7,479 nt of DNA from an uncultured Lachnospiraceae bacterium (GTDB lineage Bacteria > Bacillota > Clostridia > Lachnospirales > Lachnospiraceae). The position numbers and the translations under genes were made by a program. Each line of letters opens with the position of its first letter. Position 1 is the stretch's first letter. This document shows positions 5,489 through 7,479 of the stretch, one piece after another. Where the stretch lies: the NCBI GenBank assembly GCA_934370915.1, contig CAKRNI010000121.1, forward strand, positions 1 to 7,479, written 5' to 3'. The notes beneath the pieces were generated by a model. The model was given only the letters and a program-made list of their open reading frames with translations. It had not been told where the DNA came from and made no database searches.

Positions 5489-7479
5489 ATGAAACGATTT
5501 GTGATCGGAATCCTCGCGCATGTCGATGCCGGAAAGACAACGATGTCCGAGGCAATTTTATACGAGACAGGAAAACTGAAGAAAATGGGGCGTGTGGACA
5601 ACCGTGATGCCTTTCTTGATACCTTCGCGCTTGAACGCGCCCGGGGCATCACGATCTTTTCGAAGCAGGCAGTCTTTCCGTTGGGCGATGCTTCCGTGAC
5701 ACTCCTCGACACGCCGGGTCATGTGGACTTTTCGGCGGAGATGGAGCGGACACTGCAGGTGCTGGACTACGCGGTGCTCATAGTCAGCGGGGCTGATGGG
5801 GTGCAGGGACATACAGAGACGCTCTGGAGACTTTTAAGACGATACCGGATCCCGGTGTTTCTCTTTGTGAATAAGATGGATCAGAAAGGGACGGATCGAG
5901 ATGCGGTGCTGGCATCGCTGAAGGAGCGGCTGGATCACGGAATCGTGGACTTCAGCGGGGTGATCGGAAATGAGGATGTGTTGACATTTTCAGCTTCTGC
6001 TGAACCGTTTGCGGCGGTCTGCAGAGATCCAGAAGAGACAGCCGAGGAGATCGCCACCTGCGATGAAGAACTTCTGGAAGCTTATCTGGCAGACGGCATC
6101 TTAAAAACGGAAGACGTTCGGAACGCGATCCAGAACCGGAAACTCTTCCCGTGCTTTTTCGGCTCTGCCTTAAAACTTTCCGGCGTCCGGGAATTTCTGA
6201 CCGCCCTCGGGGAATTTGCGTTATGTCCGGACTATACGAAGGACTTCGGTGCAAAGGTGTTTAAGATCTCCCGCGACGAGACAGGTGTACGGATGACGCA
6301 TTTGAAGATCACGGGCGGAAATTTGAAGATCCGCGATTCGCTGTCACTTGATTCAGATGAGAAAATCAACCAGATCCGGCTCTACTCCGGCTCAAAGTTC
6401 GAGGCGTTAAAGGAGGCGGAACCCGGCATGGTGGTGGCTGTCACAGGGATTTCCGACACGAAGCCGGGCCAGGTCTTCGGAACGGCCTCCGACAGCGTTC
6501 TTCCACTTCTGGAGCCGGTCCTCACATACAGAATCCTGCTGCCGTTCGGAACGGATTCCCACACCATGCTCAAAAATATGCGCATTCTGGAGGAGGAAGA
6601 CCCGCAGCTCCACATTGTCTGGAACGAGGCGCTTGGCGAGATCCAAGCACAGGTCATGGGCGATGTGCAGATGGAGATCTTAAAGAGCCAGGTTCTGGAC
6701 CGTTTCGGCGTGGAGATCGGTTTTGGAGAAGGAAATATTGTATATAAGGAAACGATCACTAAGACCGTCGAGGGCGTCGGTCATTTCGAACCGCTGCGCC
6801 ACTACGCGGAGGTCCATCTTTTAATGGAACCGGGGGAGCCGGGAACCGGACTCGTCTTTGATACCAACTGCAGCGAAGATATGCTCGATAAAAACTGGCA
6901 GAGACTGATTCTGACGCATCTGGAGGAAAAGCGGTTCCGGGGAATCCTCACCGGTTCCGAGATCACCGATATGAAGATTACTCTGATCGCCGGGCGTGCC
7001 CACCAGAAGCACACCGAGGGCGGCGATTTCCGCCAGGCGACCTACCGCGCTGTCCGTCAGGGACTCTGCGAGGCGGGGTGTGTGCTCTTAGAGCCCTACT
7101 ACGCGTTCCGGCTGGAAGTACCGTCGGAAAACCTTGGACGCGCTATGGCGGATCTTGACCGGATGCAGGGCGAGTTTTCCGCACCGGAGCAGGACGGGGC
7201 AATGGCACTGCTCACGGGAACTGCTCCGGTTTCCACCATGAGAAATTACCAGCGCGACGTGATTTCCTACACGAAAGGCCGTGGACGCCTGACTTTGAGT
7301 CTTTCCGGCTATGAACCGTGCCATAATGCCGAGGAAGTCATTGCGGCCTCCGGCTACGATTTCGATTCCGACCTTCAGGATCCTGCCGGATCCGTCTTCT
7401 GCTCCCACGGGGCAGGCTTCGTGGTGCCGTGGGATGAGGTGAAGCAGTATATGCATGTGGAGAGTCCGCTGGCAAAGCA
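5489..7479 (+). CDS. TetM-like ribosomal protection / EF-G-family GTPase (3' end cut by window edge)
   Basis: The protein resembles TetM/TetO-type translational GTPases, EF-G paralogues that bind the ribosomal A-site region and release tetracycline. GTPase motifs are intact: G1 AHVDAGKTT (residues 10-18), G2 RGITI (52-56), G3 DTPGH with the catalytic-type His (74-78), G4 NKMD (128-131) and G5 GSALK (225-229). Domains II-V follow, with domain IV around LIAGRAHQKHTEGGDFRQAT and VLLEPYYAFRLEVPSENLGRAM. A TAA 6 nt upstream makes ATG 5489 the first possible start in frame; its ribosome binding site (AAAGCGGA) is weak. The frame is still open after 663 codons, longer than TetM (639), with extra sequence from about residue 613. 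At the domain IV tip HQKHTEG (505-511) replaces the YSPVSTP of TetM, so tetracycline resistance is not assured. From memory, long Lachnospiraceae relatives may carry a C-terminal YacP/NYN nuclease-like domain; that part lies outside the window. Confidence 0.88.
   Translation, partial: MKRFVIGILAHVDAGKTTMSEAILYETGKLKKMGRVDNRDAFLDTFALERARGITIFSKQAVFPLGDASVTLLDTPGHVDFSAEMERTLQVLDYAVLIVSGADGVQGHTETLWRLLRRYRIPVFLFVNKMDQKGTDRDAVLASLKERLDHGIVDFSGVIGNEDVLTFSASAEPFAAVCRDPEETAEEIATCDEELLEAYLADGILKTEDVRNAIQNRKLFPCFFGSALKLSGVREFLTALGEFALCPDYTKDFGAKVFKISRDETGVRMTHLKITGGNLKIRDSLSLDSDEKINQIRLYSGSKFEALKEAEPGMVVAVTGISDTKPGQVFGTASDSVLPLLEPVLTYRILLPFGTDSHTMLKNMRILEEEDPQLHIVWNEALGEIQAQVMGDVQMEILKSQVLDRFGVEIGFGEGNIVYKETITKTVEGVGHFEPLRHYAEVHLLMEPGEPGTGLVFDTNCSEDMLDKNWQRLILTHLEEKRFRGILTGSEITDMKITLIAGRAHQKHTEGGDFRQATYRAVRQGLCEAGCVLLEPYYAFRLEVPSENLGRAMADLDRMQGEFSAPEQDGAMALLTGTAPVSTMRNYQRDVISYTKGRGRLTLSLSGYEPCHNAEEVIAASGYDFDSDLQDPAGSVFCSHGAGFVVPWDEVKQYMHVESPLAK

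Noticed and set aside
5952..7456. Several minus-strand open frames of 63-125 codons opposite the TetM-like gene
   Set aside because: They are shadows of a high-GC coding frame, with no recognisable domains or ribosome binding sites, and the plus-strand GTPase motifs are unambiguous.
5489..7479. Recently transferred tetracycline resistance gene (Tn916-like tetM)
   Set aside because: No integrase, mobilisation genes, terminal repeats or insertion sequences are visible, and the GTPase differs from TetM at the tip loop and C-terminus.

Overview
The window looks like a chromosomal segment of a Gram-positive Firmicute, most likely a Lachnospiraceae (Clostridium cluster XIVa) gut-type bacterium. 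The reasons are the gene order rimP-nusA-rnpM(ylxR)-ylxQ-infB, strong AGGAGG-type ribosome binding sites, sigma-A promoters with 17-nt spacers, the style of the IF-2 N-terminal tail (a [12 protein letters not shown] patch followed by Gly/Arg/Gln/Tyr repeats), and a divergent TetM-like GTPase of a type I associate with this family. The taxonomic call is an inference from gene content and protein style; no search was run.

Layout. Positions 5191 down to 1 (minus strand) hold the transcription/translation operon: rimP (5191-4724), nusA (4708-3542), rnpM/ylxR (3521-3240), ylxQ (3253-2927) and infB (2837 to beyond position 1). The genes are tightly packed, with gaps of 15 and 20 nt, one 14-nt overlap, and one 89-nt gap before infB. 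Together they encode 30S maturation (RimP), transcription elongation/termination control (NusA), an RNase P modulator (RnpM), a small L7Ae-type RNA-binding protein (YlxQ) and initiation factor IF-2. infB is missing only its last few codons. Its N-terminal region (about 458 residues before the GTPase domain) carries ten near-identical [12 protein letters not shown] tandem repeats plus a partial one.

Positions 5192-5488 form a divergent control region. A minus-strand promoter (TTGATT-17-TATGAT) drives the operon through a leader of about 95 nt. That leader contains a perfect 11-bp hairpin with a poor U-tract, the form expected of a NusA-dependent attenuator. A separate plus-strand promoter (TTGCAT-17-extended TATACT) drives the other side.

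Positions 5489-7479 (plus strand) hold a TetM-like ribosomal-protection/EF-G-family GTPase, cut by the window edge after 663 codons. It is preceded by an 8-codon upstream ORF (MEIFRKRT) with its own Shine-Dalgarno, ending 3 nt before the GTPase start. The GTPase already exceeds the TetM length and carries an extra C-terminal segment. Its domain IV tip differs from that of true TetM.

Overall the region is conserved housekeeping on one side and an accessory-looking translation GTPase on the other. The most interesting parts are the two leaders, the IF-2 repeat tail and the atypical GTPase. No RNA genes, insertion sequences or CRISPR arrays were seen.
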